DNA of 64,000 nt from Toxorhynchites rutilus septentrionalis (lineage: Eukaryota > Arthropoda > Insecta > Diptera > Culicidae): positions 186,563,983-186,627,982 of the forward strand of contig NC_073746.1 of NCBI RefSeq assembly GCF_029784135.1, read 5' to 3'. Under the pieces are notes generated by a model. It ran no database searches. It saw only the letters and a list, made by a program, of their open reading frames with translations, and was not told where the DNA came from. This document shows positions 30,925 through 42,664 of the stretch, one piece after another. Each line of letters begins with the position of its first letter. Position 1 is the stretch's first letter. A program made the position numbers and the translations under genes.

Positions 30925-31124
30925 AAAGCGAATCGTTTCACTCTTCGTAGACGCTTCAATTGATAGTTAGTCCACCGAGGATGACGAGGATCCCTGTTCG
31001 TTTTTTTAGGGACAAACTGATCAATCGCATAGAGTAGCACATTAGACATGAACATTGTGGCTTCTTCAATGTCGCAGTGATTCAGAATGTCATTCCAGTT
31101 GATAGTAGGAAAGAAACGATTCAT
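30925..31124 (-). pseudogene. Jockey-type LINE ORF2, linker between EN and RT
   Basis: The minus-strand frame reads MNRFFPTINWNDILNHCDIE through LLYAIDQFVPKKTNRDPRHP, then RWTNYQLKRLRRVKRFALKK. The PRHPxWTNxxLKRLxxxKR signature belongs to the linker of Jockey-type ORF2 proteins. ALKK continues across element 3 into ISRFRTDYRRF. No EN domain was found upstream to 31478. Confidence 0.8.
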
Positions 31125-31477
31125 CTATGAGAAGTTTGCTTTGCGATAGTTTTAATTGATAGATTTTATGTTATTTGTAAAAATCAGTCACCACCAGATT
31201 CAAGGAACGAAATCAGAAGCGATGAGCTTTTTCAATAGGTTTCCGCATCTGCTCTTCTTTCGACGCCATTTTACATTGAGCGTTTGCAATATAAAAAAAA
31301 ATTTATATTTTCAGAAAGAACGTTTGTTTATTTGTCCACCAATCTGCAAAATATTTCACTTATTTTTAATGCATTTCCGAAGCTGTGTGTGTTTAAGTGT
31401 GTTCATATTTTGTCGCGAACAAGCATTTTTGTTGAATTGATTAACATTAATCCGGTGAACCGGGCTAGGACACAAAT
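31125..31477. other. AT-rich spacer
   Basis: No gene supported between the Jockey and the antisense I-type remnants. Confidence 0.4.
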
Positions 31478-31700
31478 ATCCAAAATACATTTTTTTATTA
31501 GGGCTCATATGGCGTCAGTCTAACGGGGCCGGTAGTTCAATATTTCTTACATGTTTGCTTACAACTATGTTAGCAATATGTAATCGATTATTCGAGGTTA
31601 GTATTACAAGTGTTCTCATAATTGGGATGTTGCAGTTTTCAATGCTCTGTATGTGTGCCCGACACGGGATACTTCCTATTGGGATGCAGCTGACCATTAA

Positions 31701-32554
31701 CCCATTACTGCCCAGGTGTATAAGAACTTGATCCAAATGGCATAAAACTTTCTAGTCCATCTAGGTTTGTCCCGAAACGAGGGGGGAAACGCAATATCTT
31801 GGTTTGGAGTTCTTCGGAAGTTGAGATATCTGACGTACGAAATTTAATACGCTGAGCCGACACAGTATCAAAAATGGAAATCATTTGAATGTCGAACAAA
31901 ACAGTTTTGTTTCATAAAATTCAACTTCAACAACCATTTTCATGATTTATTAGCACTTTCGTTACTGCCGTTCTACGCATAATTGTCCCACGGTTCATAG
32001 GGATTGCATAGAACATAGTACAGTTATGCGTAGAACGGCAGTGTATCGGATTTAGTATCTCAGTGATACATCACATCACACTTCAAGCAAATATACGTCG
32101 TACACCGGTTGCAAGACGCATACCTTCGTTGGGTACCAGTTGGATTCTTATTATTGAAATGATTTATTCCGTCAAACCTAACTTCTAATGACTTCGAGTG
32201 TCATCTGCATGCTGTGCTTGATCTGCATGATATCGATCCAGGCTGGATTTATGTCACTCATCCGAATTTTAGGTCATTTTTGTCTGGCTCTCCGCTTCTT
32301 GCTGCTGCCCGAGGATCATTCTTGTGATTGGCCTCTTTCAATGTTGCTCTCGGCATTCACTTGTTTGCCAAAACCGGAAGGGTCATCCTCCGAGTCACTA
32401 TCTCCAGCATCAACATCGCTGTCTCCATTAAACTCCATTAAACTCGAACTTTGCAAGCTTCAATACACAACAAAACAACAAAAATGACAGATAAAATGAC
32501 AATGACACAAAAAAAACACTCTTAAATTGTCATGTGATATCAATTAAAATGCGC
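31701..32554 (-). mobile_element. 854-bp TTAA element (piggyBac-like remnant)
   Basis: Inserted at TTAA in the 3' UTR of the antisense LINE (TTAA at 31697-31700 and 32555-32558). The minus strand, around 32470-32250, reads MEFNGDSDVDAGDSDSEDDP, an acidic Ser/Asp-rich start like the N-terminus of piggyBac transposases, then Lys/Arg-rich KKRRARQK after a stop. The end repeats are weak (CCCATTACTG against GCGCATTTTA). A 79-bp hairpin is nested inside at 31964-32042. Confidence 0.5.
31964..32042. repeat. 79-bp hairpin with 23-bp arms
   Basis: Arms ACTGCCGTTCTACGCATAA+TTGT and its inverted partner match at 22 of 23 positions around a 33-nt loop. It looks like a very short MITE or foldback element. 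No target duplication is evident. Confidence 0.8.
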
Positions 32555-32843
32555 TTAACACTTTAGTTTCATCAAAACTAGTCTTTACCCCATATCTAGC
32601 GTGGTGATCTTGAATAATTTTTCGATCAAAACACTCAATAGATGTCTTGTTCTTGTTAGGAAATAAGATGAGCGCTTATCAACTTTCATTGAGCGGATTG
32701 CCTCTAATGAGCTGAGACTGTCTGAAAAAATAAAATAATGGTCGACGGGCAATGTTTCAATGATCCCTAGTGCGTAGTATGTCGCACCCAGTTCAGCGAC
32801 ATACACGGAACAAGGATCTTTGAGTTTGAAAGAGGCACTGGAA

Positions 32844-32897
32844 GTCAAGAGATGAACTCGCCTACGGCTGAAAGTCTCTATAATAAAGAATAAAAAA
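32844..32897 (+). mobile_element. 54-bp retro-insert with 11-bp target duplication
   Basis: Bracketed by AGGCACTGGAA (32833-32843 and 32898-32908). The uninterrupted sequence in sibling copies has it once. The insert ends AAAGTCTCTATAATAAAGAA then TAAAAAA, a 3' tail shared with the retroposon at 586-775. This is an extreme 5' truncation of a LINE or SINE. Confidence 0.85.
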
Positions 32898-33476
32898 AGG
32901 CACTGGAATTTTCATTGAAGATGCCGAAGCCAGTGGGCCCGTTTATGTAGGAACCGTCAGTAAAGAACATTTTATCAGATCTAACTTTCCCATATTCTAC
33001 CGAAAATATCGGCGGAATAGAATCGGAGCGTAGATGATCTGGGATTCCATGGATTTTTTGTCGCATGGACAGATCGAAAATGACAGAGGAATTGCAAAAG
33101 TATGGGAAGCAAACTTGGTTGGAGATGCCTGGTGAAGGGTTCACTTCATGGGTAAGGTACTCATGGTATATAGACATAAAACTTGACTGAGGAATCAGTT
33201 GGAGTAGATTTTCGAAGTTATCAATCACCAATGGATTCATGATCTTGCAACGGATGAGAGATCTGTAGGATAATTCTGTGAACCGAAGAGTAAGCGGGGG
33301 TACTCCTGCCAAAACTTCGAGACTCATCGTATGTGTCGAATGCAAACACCCCATGGCTATACGCTAGCAACGATATTGTATCCTATCCAACTTGAGAATA
33401 TGAATCCTGGCAGCTGATCGGAAGCAAAACCAGCCATATTCTAATACTGATAATATCGTTGTTTTGTACAGCTTAA

Positions 33477-33710
33477 CACGTTGAGCCCCTGCCAAAATAG
33501 TGGACCGATAGTGGGCTTTTCGTCTGGCCCACATCGGTCCAAACGAATCGATAGTGAACTTTTCTAAATATCTATTTGTAGCTTGGTTGTTGTCGTTTCC
33601 AATGCCGACACTCTTCGAACGAAAATTCGACTGTCGGTTCGGTGAGATTGCCACAAAAAAGACGTTAAATTCATTGTCAGTCCCCAGGGACCGACGCGGG
33701 GCTTAACGTG
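33477..33710. mobile_element. 234-bp TTAA MITE
   Basis: Flanked by TTAA (33473-33476 and 33711-33714). Terminal repeats CACGTTGAGCCCC and inverted GGGGCTTAACGTG differ at one of 13 positions. The LINE sequence reads straight across once it is removed (TTTTGTACAGC to TGAGGTCTCC). Probably piggyBac-type non-autonomous. Confidence 0.75.
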
Positions 33711-33904
33711 TTAATGAGGTCTCCGAAAAATGTACAAATGACACAAATCTATTAGAAATAATAAACACGCCTAACTATATATTCTGCCACATTTCGATAT
33801 GGAAAATTGCTGTTGAAAGGCTAACAAAACATAAACTCGATCATCTAATTGAGTTAACATAAATTACATAAATTAATTATGATTTTTCTTCAAAAAATTA
33901 GTTC

Positions 33905-34034
33905 ACTAGGTTTACGAGACGCGTCATTTTGACGTATTTCATGGATAAAAGTCATTCAAGGGATAATATTAAAATACAAACGGTTCCTTATAAAATGCGA
34001 ATTGCGCTTAAATGACGCGTCCCGTAAACCTAGT
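33905..34034. mobile_element. 130-bp MITE with 24-bp terminal repeats
   Basis: ACTAGGTTTACGAGACGCGT at 33905 is matched by inverted sequence ending at 34034 (23 of 24). No coding capacity. A target duplication could not be assigned. Confidence 0.75.
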
Positions 34035-36479
34035 ATTAGGATGCCTGGAATTCAAAGGAATTTTAGTTTAAATGCATTCAACCATCAATTAAATGCAAAC
34101 CCATTCACATTCTCTCATGCATTATAAGGATTCCGATGACAAAGTTCTTTATTCCAAATGCAAGAGTTTCTACGTAATCCTTTGACAAGAAAACTCATTC
34201 TAAAATAATCCCCTCCACAAACTGCATTTGATTTCTCCAATCTACAGATTATTATCATCAAAGCAAGTAAAATGCATTTCAAAACAGCGATTAGAATGCA
34301 AACAACAAAGTTTCCGTTCTCTTCCGTAGGCAGTCGAGACAGTCCTGTGCTGTGGCGCCGTTTTATTCAGTTATCTATCCCTATGCACATTCATGGATGC
34401 ATGTTACGTATGTTTGAACGTTAGTAAGCAGACAAGCTTCTTACCTTCTTCACTGTGCGTGATTGTGATGAGAAATCCATTTAAAATCAGTAAAACACTT
34501 GCAAGCAGCATTGCACTCGATTTTAATGCTTTCATGCTAACACTTCGGCAAACCCTTCCTTCCTTGACGATGAGATTTTCTTCTTTTTTTCTTCTCCCAC
34601 AGGGGAAGGAAGAAACTCTAAGCTGTTGAGTACGTACTTATGTGAAGTCCTGTGTGTGTAATTGTACTCCAGCTCGAGAAGGAATAGTAGTTAGTCGAAT
34701 ACTTTTCCGTTGCAGTGGAAACGCTTGCTTTTCGGTTCAGTTCTTCGTATTTGCGCTCAGAATAGCAAAGCTGATGAGTAGTGCTGGTGGTTCCTCTAAT
34801 GACGACGATGATGGCGGTATTGCAAGCGATGATGGTTGTACCACATCCAAGGATGAGCACTACTGCTGCCCATATTTTGTTAACGTTTTCGATTCATGCA
34901 CTTCTCACATGGGGTACCCAAAACAGAACCAACACCAGAAAGGGAACGAATGCAGGAAAAATAAAACACTTTGAATTTTCTCACTTCACTTTATCCTTGC
35001 ATAATAAATATTTTCTTCTCACACTTTCCAACGGCAGCTGGTAGTGTTTATGATGACGATGGTGGTACGAAGGTTTCCGGCATTCATTCGAAGGCGAGGT
35101 CGGCGTGGGTGGAGGGATTTCCCTTCCGTTTTATTTTCTGCTTTCGGTTGTTCCACCGCCGGTTTTTACACTTTTGGTTTTCTTTGTTTGAAATGTTTTT
35201 ATTGCCGATTGTCACGAAATTGTACTTTCCACAAAAATTTATTACAATGGGGAGTATGTCGGATCTCCGCCAATCGGTTGCCACAACAAGTAGAAGTATT
35301 TTTTTCGATTCGTAGAACACACCACGTTCACGTGAAACCAACGCACGACGAGGAGGGCGTGCGCCGGCTCAAGTTGGAGCTATAACTATGTGGCACCTAT
35401 AGAGGCCTTTTAGCTCCTACAGTAGGGCGATAGTTTGATATTAATTCATCCACTTAGTAAATTCGTCATTCTTAATCGCTGTTGCTTCGACGCTTGGTAT
35501 GCGTTTGCTTCCGTCTGGAGTCAACTGTCTACAAAATGAGGCAAATTCATTATTTGGATTTGATTATAATTAATTTCTTCCTTTCATTTCCATCAGAAAT
35601 TTATGAAAGGAACCGTAATCGCGCACCGAAATCAATTCGCTCTTTCAATAAATAACGCGTCAATTTATTCTCCTCGGCGTACTTTCTTCGACTGTTTTCT
35701 TTTGAGGTTACGCTAACGTAGTAACTCAATACAATACACTATTTTTACTGCTGTATTATTATACTTTATTTTCCATCAGATTTGAGCATTCGACCGGTCG
35801 CGTTTCTCACGTTATCTCATCGTGTGCCGCCCGTTTGATAGGAACGAGCCGAACGGAGCGCCAGTTGGTAAAATAAACAAACATCAAATCATACTGTCCT
35901 TGTCCTCATCACAATACTATTTACACTCATTTTTATGACCCTCCGAGTCGAGTGTGGCAAAACGGTTGGGAGGATGAGGATATAATCAACACTCAACGTT
36001 CAGCGTGCAGTCAACCGATCAGCTGGTGGAGTGAGTTCCATGTTGAGGCTTATCCTCGCAGAGCACCAAAAGCACGAACAATTCAGACCGATCCAATGCG
36101 CGCCAAGTTTGACACGATCTAACGAAAGTTTGCGTAAGGACTAAACGAAAGCGGTTTAAGGCAATCGCTTTTGTAACTGAAACACATGGTTTTCTCATGT
36201 TTCGTTCGGGAGCATGGAGCCGAAGGAGAATCGAGGGTTCATTTTGGGACGCTACACATGCGCTTTCGTGGAGTCGACATAGTTCGACACACTGAGCTTG
36301 GTTCATTTCAGTTCGTTCACCGGTTGTCTAATACTAGGTCATAAATCCGTTGAATTTTGAAACAATACTAAACAAGTGACTCAGACGATGTTGATGTTTA
36401 GGATCAAATATCGTATTTTGCAGTTCATTCGCCTTTACACGCATCTCTACCCAGCTACTTTAACCCGGTTTTAGATCTT
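34035..36479. other. Unclassified; possible promoter near 35990
   Basis: No transposon motif recognised. The 35930-36310 part is less AT-rich and contains GGATATAATCAAC followed about 25 bp later by TTCAGCGTGCAGTC, resembling a TATA plus initiator arrangement. No coding exon could be attached. ORFs at 34393-35385 lack family features. Confidence 0.25.
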
Positions 36480-36860
36480 CACAAGCATCTTTATCATTTT
36501 CTTGTGTGTTAGGAGTTTACGAAATTCGTCATTTGCCGGAAATCCCGAAGAGATTGTCCTTCTTCTATGTCTCACTAATTATGATTTAAAAGCTTTTCGT
36601 AAAATTGAATGAAGTCTATCGAGACCGATTCACATTCTTGGAGATGTTCTGTCTATCGTGAGAACAACACCGCTGACCTTTATCCCGTGTTCGTCGATAT
36701 CTTTCGCTGTCCGACAGAAGTTTTCATCGTCTCATCAGGTTCGTCGTTCTACTTTTCTAAAAATTGAAAGCGCGTGAAGTTTCGTTTAGATCTGTCAACT
36801 CATTCGTATACCAAGCGACTCTCGGTCGCCATGGCGTTTTACGGCGTTTTCTCCAACCGA
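36480..36860 (-). pseudogene. Possible LINE ORF2 linker fragment
   Basis: The minus strand reads WYTNELTDLNETSRAFNF followed by stops and basic residues, resembling the WWNxELxxLRxxxRRAFN linker between endonuclease and RT in Jockey/R1-type LINEs. Weak and heavily broken. Confidence 0.3.
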
Positions 36861-37219
36861 GGGGAAATGCACTATTGATTCTTGAAAAGGTTTCTTGGCT
36901 GTTGTTATTATTCCATACAGATTATAAAAAGACGCACCAGTACCGATCAGATAGGATAAATATTAACTATTTAAAGGGTCTTTCAGACTGGCACGTATTA
37001 AATTGTCAAAATTTTATAGTAAACATTCGACAAAAAAAAACTAAAAACTTCCAGAAGGAAAATCCAAAGAAGAATGAATCATTAATGTAAGGATAGTCGC
37101 GATACTGACAAATTATTACATCGCAGAAATGAGTAACGCTGACAGAATACTCCAGCATAGTGTTCAGAAGATGAAAAGAATCACACATATCAATATTATC
37201 TGATGATAGCGACAATTAT

Positions 37220-37630
37220 CAGCGTCAAATCGTCTTCAATGAGATTTATTCCTTAGTCCGTAAAAATACCATTGCTAACTGGCAACGCAAGTGGAACGAA
37301 AATCCGTGGTTCAAAAGTTTGGATTTGAGTCGGTATTTATTCGTACCTTCTCACGACTCATGTCCAATCACTGTTCGTTAGACGCACTGATATTTCGTAT
37401 AAATCTTGCCAGCAACAATCTCTGCGTTTGTGGTCAAGGTTATCACGACATCGAGCATGTTGTTTGGTCCTGTTAGGTGTATCTTGTAGTCAGATCGAAT
37501 TTAGAAAACTCTCTTCGGGCCTGAGAGAAACAACCCAATGTGCCAGTGCGGGATGTGTTGGCTCGGTTAGACCTTGTTAACGTGTCCCAAATCTATATTT
37601 TCCTCAAAACTATCGATCTCCGTGTTTAAT
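37220..37630 (+). pseudogene. I-type LINE fragment, C-terminal part of ORF2
   Basis: The plus strand reads RQIVFNEIYSLVRKNTIANW and NPWFKSLDLSRY. In shifted frames it gives a degenerate SRLMSNH..NLCVCGQGYHDIEHVV (compare NNLCDCGDGYHDIEHVVWSC in the long copy) and NVPVRDVLARLDLV. It corresponds to the region after RNase H, including the CCHC-like motif. It is more diverged from the 51-53-kb copy than the other siblings, so it belongs to an older subfamily. Confidence 0.65.
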
Positions 37631-37705
37631 CGTCAGTAATGTCCAAACCTTCTTATGTCCCTTCCTCTCCATGATAAAAAAGCGAGTAATCGGTTCCCCA
37701 TCATT

Positions 37706-37962
37706 CGAGGGCAGTCCAAACTGCTGCCCCATCCACTGTATTCTCCAGAATTGGCCCCATGCGATTTTTTTTGTTTTCAAAATTGAATAAGTCATTCGCC
37801 GCCACGGAGGGCTACTTTGCAGACCTCGAGTAAGCATATTTTTCAGCTGGATTGAAGAAGTTGGAGCATCGAGCTAAAAGGAGACTATGTTGAGAAAAAA
37901 ATCGCCACTTTTTCAAAATTTTTGTTTTCTTTGTAGGCTAAGTACTTATCGGACTGCCCTCG
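37706..37962 (+). mobile_element. 257-bp internally deleted mariner
   Basis: CGAGGGCAGTCC at 37706-37717 is repeated exactly, inverted, at 37951-37962 and followed by TA. Between them a decayed transposase C-terminus reads LLPHPLYSPELAPCD, containing the third catalytic Asp, then EGYFADLE and AGLKKLEHRAK. The left end is fused directly to the 3' third of the transposase. The left TA is TT here. Non-autonomous. Confidence 0.75.
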
Positions 37963-38104
37963 TATTTACCGTTTGGCTCCTTTAAACATATGTAACTGAG
38001 CATGAATTAATAAATTATTTCGAAAAAAAAATTGTCTGATTGCCAAATATAGAGAATATTTTCGTCAACTTCAAGATAGATTTTCAGGTTCGAAAATCAA
38101 ATAC

Positions 38105-38170
38105 AGGTCGAATTCGATTATATACAGAACCGATTATATATGATTCGATTATACGCAGTTTTGGACTCGA
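38105..38170 (+). repeat. TCGATTATATACAG iterations
   Basis: Four imperfect copies of (T/C)CGATTATA(T/C)(A/G)CAG. This resembles the subterminal part of pogo/Tigger-like termini, but no partner end was found. Confidence 0.5.
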
Positions 38171-38589
38171 TTATATACAGTTTGAATTTTTTTTTATAAT
38201 TCAAATATGACTTATTTCAAGAAAAACGTAACCTTCCAACATTAAGGTGATATTTATGTGGCTATTGTAAGTACAGTGGGGTATCGATTTTGCAGCAAAA
38301 TTGAGAAAGATAGAAGCTGGCCGTCAAAGTACAAATTGTAGAGTGATTAGAGAGCTTTACTTTGGTTGATAGAAACAATCAAGTTTAATATGAACTTTTG
38401 GGAAAAAATTAATAATAACATATTAGAAATAACACAACTTCTAATTTTTTCATTCCCAAAATGTTGTTTAAACCCGCTAATGTAGATTCCACATCTATAT
38501 CCTGTACTAAATTCTATCATCTTTCAAATGAGCTACAGAATCGTCTTACGTAGCGTACTTTTTAATGTAGGGTCAGTTTCAGGCAACAG

Positions 38590-39420
38590 AGTCCGAAACA
38601 AAACAAAAATTCTATAACTCTGTCATTGTTGAAATTCGAACATATGCGTAGGAGGATTTTTTTCATCAAATATGATTGTCTATCACCTTGAAATTTCATA
38701 AAACGTCGAAATCTACTGTCATCTCGAAAAAAAAAGTCGTCAAAAATCGAAACTTTGGGACCTTTTGGAATACGAGGCAATTACTAGTGTCGAGACGTTC
38801 AAATTTGAGTTTTTCGAAAACCGAAAAAACATCGGAAATCGAAGTTTAAATCCTTTTTTAAACCAAATGTTTTATAATTGCACGAAACGTCATTGTTTAC
38901 TGTTTTCTCAGTAATTTCAGTAAAACAAATGTTTTTTGCCTCCCCGTTTTTCCATCTAAAAAGTCGATTTTTGACCAAATTTTTTTTCGAGATAACTGTA
39001 AATCTCGATGTATCATGCAATTTTAAGATATTTGGAACCAAGAAGATATTGAAACCCCCGATTTCCGGTGATTTTTCGGTTTTCAGAAAAGCTAAAATTT
39101 TAATGTCAGCGACACTAGTAAATGAAGTCCGATTGAGCTATTACTTTGCATTTGGTATATCATCGTGCAAATTAACATGACGCAGCAATTTTCGAATGAA
39201 AAATCGAGATAACTATTTTTATTGGCACCCAAAACCATACGTTTTGCCTCGTATTCCGAAAAATGACCAAGTCCCAGAGTGTCGTTTTTTGACAAAAAAA
39301 TTCGAGATGACAGTAGATCTCCACGTTTCATGCAATTTTAAGACATTTGGCATCATTTTCTTCCGAAAACCCCGATTTCCTTTACTCCCTCTTTGGGATA
39401 TTTTTTGATTTTCAACTTTT
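38590..39420. repeat. Diverged repeat cluster, one inverted and two direct units
   Basis: Units at about 38930-39110 and 39240-39410 are direct (CGAGATAACTGTAAATCTCG against CGAGATGACAGTAGATCTCC, then TCATGCAATTTTAAGA-ATTTGG). A unit at about 38660-38790 is the inverted relative. The arrangement suggests ends of one foldback-like element. No ORF is credible. Confidence 0.55.
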
Positions 39421-39934
39421 TTAAATTTTGGGGTCGATTTTTCATTCATACATTCATTGTCACCTTAATGTTTATATTATCAATACCCATTTTAACTGTG
39501 GGACCTATTCCAGAAATCGAGACGAGCAATTCGTCTCACCTCGTATCGGCTTCAGTCACTGTCGAGACGAGCAAAATATCCGTTTCCAGTACACGAGTTT
39601 CATTGACATGATTTATTTGGTAGACTGGAATGACTTCTGACACTGTTGCTCGGTATAATCAGTGATGTCAGGTGTGAAGATATGTTTTTATTTTGAGAAA
39701 AACAACAAATATTTCTGAACATGATCAATCGAGACTCTTATCTCAGTGCCAAAATCCTAAATTCATAACAAAGAGGAATAAGTTCCATATATATTATTGT
39801 TTCAATGATGTTTTTACCAGAATATAGTTTCATCACTCAGACGTTTCATTATTATTCTTTTTTGTTCAATACGATTGAAGACACTTTTCGTTTCCTGTTT
39901 GAATGTTTGAAACAATCACCTGGCAACCCTGGTT

Positions 39935-40515
39935 ATGAAGTTCAATGTTTACATTTGGTTGTGGTGTTTGGATGGCCTTTTGATTCAAAATGGAGAATCA
40001 AAACTAATTCCACCTCTTATCGAGATTTTTAAGGCAAGTCTGATACTAGAGCACATTCCTTCGATATGGAGACTTGTTAAAGTAGTTTTCATTCCAAAAG
40101 CGGGGAAACGTGACAAATCACTCCCAAAGGCATTCAGACCAATTAGTTTATCATAAAAGTTTTATAGGAATACATAAAGTCTGTATTCATGTCCAAATGC
40201 CCATTATCGAAATACCAGTTTGCCTACCAATCAGGCAAATCCACAGTAACAGCGCTCCACACGCTTGTAACAAAAATTGAAAAATCTCTCTCGTCAAAAG
40301 AAACCGCTCTATGCACGTTTCTTGACATCGAAGGTGCCTTTGATAATGCTTCTTATCTATCAATGTCACAAGCTATGAGAAAAGACACTTCGATAACTGG
40401 TCTCTATATTAATTTGGTTATTCGGATGATAACATTGATTGATACATTACACAAAGTATTGGTCATATTGGTGGAAAAAGTGAAAGATTTTGAAGGTCAA
40501 TTTCTCTACAATTAA
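39935..40515 (+). pseudogene. LINE RT fragment (R1/LOA-type), N-terminal palm
   Basis: The plus strand reads SIWRLVKVVFIPKAGKRDKS, then LPKAFRPISLS, a short break, and YQFAYQSGKSTVTALHTLV, CTFLDIEGAFDNASY. These are RT motifs 1-4; LDIEGAFD carries the first catalytic aspartate. Downstream motifs with the DD pair are missing. The style of motif 2 (PKAGKRDKxxPKAFRPISL) differs from the Jockey and I-type elements in this window, so it is a further LINE family. Confidence 0.75.
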
Positions 40516-41197
40516 TTCCGATTTCGATTCCAAATACACAAATTAAGAGGAAATATTCCTACCTATGTGTTTGTCCGACACATATATAGTGAAAATAGTA
40601 AAACAAGTGAGCTAGGTAACGAATAAAAGAGGTCATTTTACTCGTACAAGCAGCATTCCTTCATTCAATTCAATTCAAGAGTAAGCTTACATGTAATCGT
40701 TTCTGGGAATGTTGTTGCTATGTCCACTTTCGCGCCGCTCAGAGAATCATGTTGCATCAAAGCACTATGCGTATATAAGAGAAAGACGAATGATACAATA
40801 TATCCGCTTCCGTATTTTTGAGGACAACCGTGCAAAAAATGGACCGAAAATCGTCAGTTTGTTCACGGCGCTACCACCGGAGAGCTAGCCTCAGTCGACG
40901 ATGGAAACCTCGGAATCCTTGAGCACAGAAACTTAGAAAAGATCGAAACGTCTTTAGCATCGCCGGGACGCACGAAACATAGCATGATGGAAGCCCCTTC
41001 CAGTCCCTAATCAGTCGAGCCGTCCTTCGCGTGATACAATGCAAATTCAACCCGATGCCAGCCATCCCAGCCGCCCTGGCTCTGTATTCGGGGTCCCGGA
41101 AAGGATCTTCCAGGCAGTATTCGTGAGTTGCCAGTCAACGACTCTGTGAATTTCAGCTCCAGTCAATCGACCTCACGCTTTTTGGAAATGATCTTTC
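40516..41197. other. Spacer; possibly Jockey-type 5' sequence
   Basis: Moderately GC-rich from 40800 on. After removing the 41206-42664 insert it would run into the Jockey-type endonuclease fragment, so it may be part of the same decayed element, but no motif is decisive. Confidence 0.3.
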
Positions 41198-41205
41198 AAC
41201 CGAGA

Positions 41206-42664
41206 CTGTCCATGCGACAAAAAATCCATGGAATCCCAGATCACCTACGCTCCGATTCTATTCCGCCGATATTTTCGGCAGAATATGGGAAAGTTAGATC
41301 TGATAAAATGTTCTTTACTGACGGTTCATTCATAAACGGGTCCACTGGCTTCGGCATCTTCAATGAAAATTCCAGTGCCTCTTTCAAACTCAAAGATCCT
41401 TGTTCCGTGTATGTCGCTGAACTGGGTGCGATATATTACGCATTAGGGATCATTGAAACATTGCCCATCGACCACTATTTTATTTTTTCAGACAGTCTCA
41501 GCTCAATAGAGGCAATCCGCTCAATGAAAGTTGATAAACGCTCATCTTATTTCCTAACAAGAATAAGACAACTATTGAGTGTTTTGGTCGAAAAATTATT
41601 CACGATTACCTTAGCATGGGTTCCCTCTCATTGCTCGATTCCGGGGAATGAGAAAGCGGACTCGCTAGCTAAGGTGGGCGCTTTAGAAGGCACACTTTTT
41701 GAAAAGCAAATTATAATGAATTTTTCCACATTCCTCGTCAGTATACGCTCGTAAGTTGGCAGCGCATGAGTTCGGTCGTTGGTTACACACGATTATCCTT
41801 AAGGTCTCGACGAGTGCATGCTTCAAGGGATTGAATGTAGGTCGTGATTTCATTCGCGTGATATCTCGGCTTATGTCCAATCACTACAACCTAAACGCGC
41901 ATCTCTATCGCATTGGGCTCGCAGCAAACAATCTTTGTGATTGTGGCGATGGCTACCACGACATCGAGCATGTTGTCTGGTCGAGTATCCGGTTCCATGC
42001 TGCTCGTCTCTCTAGAGCACTGAGAGCACAAGGCAGACAATCGGATATCCCCGTCCGGGATACCTTAGGTAGCCGTGATCTTGATCTTCTGCTTCATCTA
42101 TACCTGTTCCTCAGAAACGCCAATGTCAACGTTTAATGATGTTTCCTTCGTTGTGTCCCTGTTTCATATCCCTCCTATCCGATCTATAAACTTTTACTTA
42201 GTGGCGGCAATACATACACACTCTCTTTACAGATACTCGGGCCAAAGGTTGTGCAGTCCACTGATCATTCAACAAGAGCCAAAGGTTGTACCGCTCATGA
42301 CAACTCTACACGAGCTGATGATTGCGCCGGCTAGTGACCATTCTATTCTGGATTCCTCGAGTCGAGAAAGACGCACCACGCTAGATATGGGGTACAGACT
42401 AGGGGGGCGTTCCTGATTAATGGTCAGCTGCATCCCAATAGGAAGTATCCCGTGTCGGGCACACGTACAGATCATCGAAGACTGCGACATACCAATTATG
42501 AGAACACTTGTAATACTAACCTCGAGTCAACCGCGAGTAATCGGTTACATATTACTAACATAGTTGTAAGCAAACATTGTCAAAATATTGAACTCCCGGC
42601 CCCGTTAGGCTGACGCCATATGAGCCTTAATAATATATATATTTTGGATTAAAAAAATTTAAAA
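41206..42664 (+). pseudogene. 5'-truncated I-type LINE copy with 8-bp target duplication
   Basis: Flanked by AACCGAGA (41198-41205 and 42665-42672). It begins at the position equivalent to 51936 of the long copy and is near-identical to it through the RNase H domain (MFFTDGSFINGSTGFGIFNE, YVAELGAIYYAL, WVPSHCSIPGNEKADSLAK) and the whole 3' UTR. It ends in a short A-rich tail. A 4-bp deletion near 41712 and small deletions near 41765 and 42010 break the frame. Low divergence marks it as a recent insertion from the same family, arrested early in reverse transcription. Confidence 0.92.

Larger units (their letters stand above)
31478..33724 (-). pseudogene. Antisense, 5'-truncated I-type LINE copy with three insertions
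   Basis: On the minus strand this copy runs from GGAGACCTCA (33724, equivalent to about 51525 of the long copy) through LYKTTILSVLEYGWFCFRSA, IHILKLDRIQYRC, the RNase H block (MFFTDGSYINGPTGFGIFNE, YVAELGATYYALGI, FSDSLSSLEAI) to KITT. It then jumps to the 3' UTR (CACGCTAGATATGGGGTA), a deletion of about 780 bp. The 3' UTR resumes at 31696 and ends near 31478. Interruptions are a TTAA MITE, a 54-bp retro-insert and an 854-bp TTAA element. Divergence and breaks mark it as the oldest I-type copy here. Confidence 0.88.

Noticed and set aside
33364..33654. 96-codon minus-strand ORF as an independent gene
   Set aside because: It is a fusion of the TTAA MITE with the antisense LINE frame.
34642..34974. 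Acidic ORF (SSNDDDDGGIASDDG) as a host exon
   Set aside because: No convincing splice sites, and the acidic run comes from a GAC/GAT-rich low-complexity tract.
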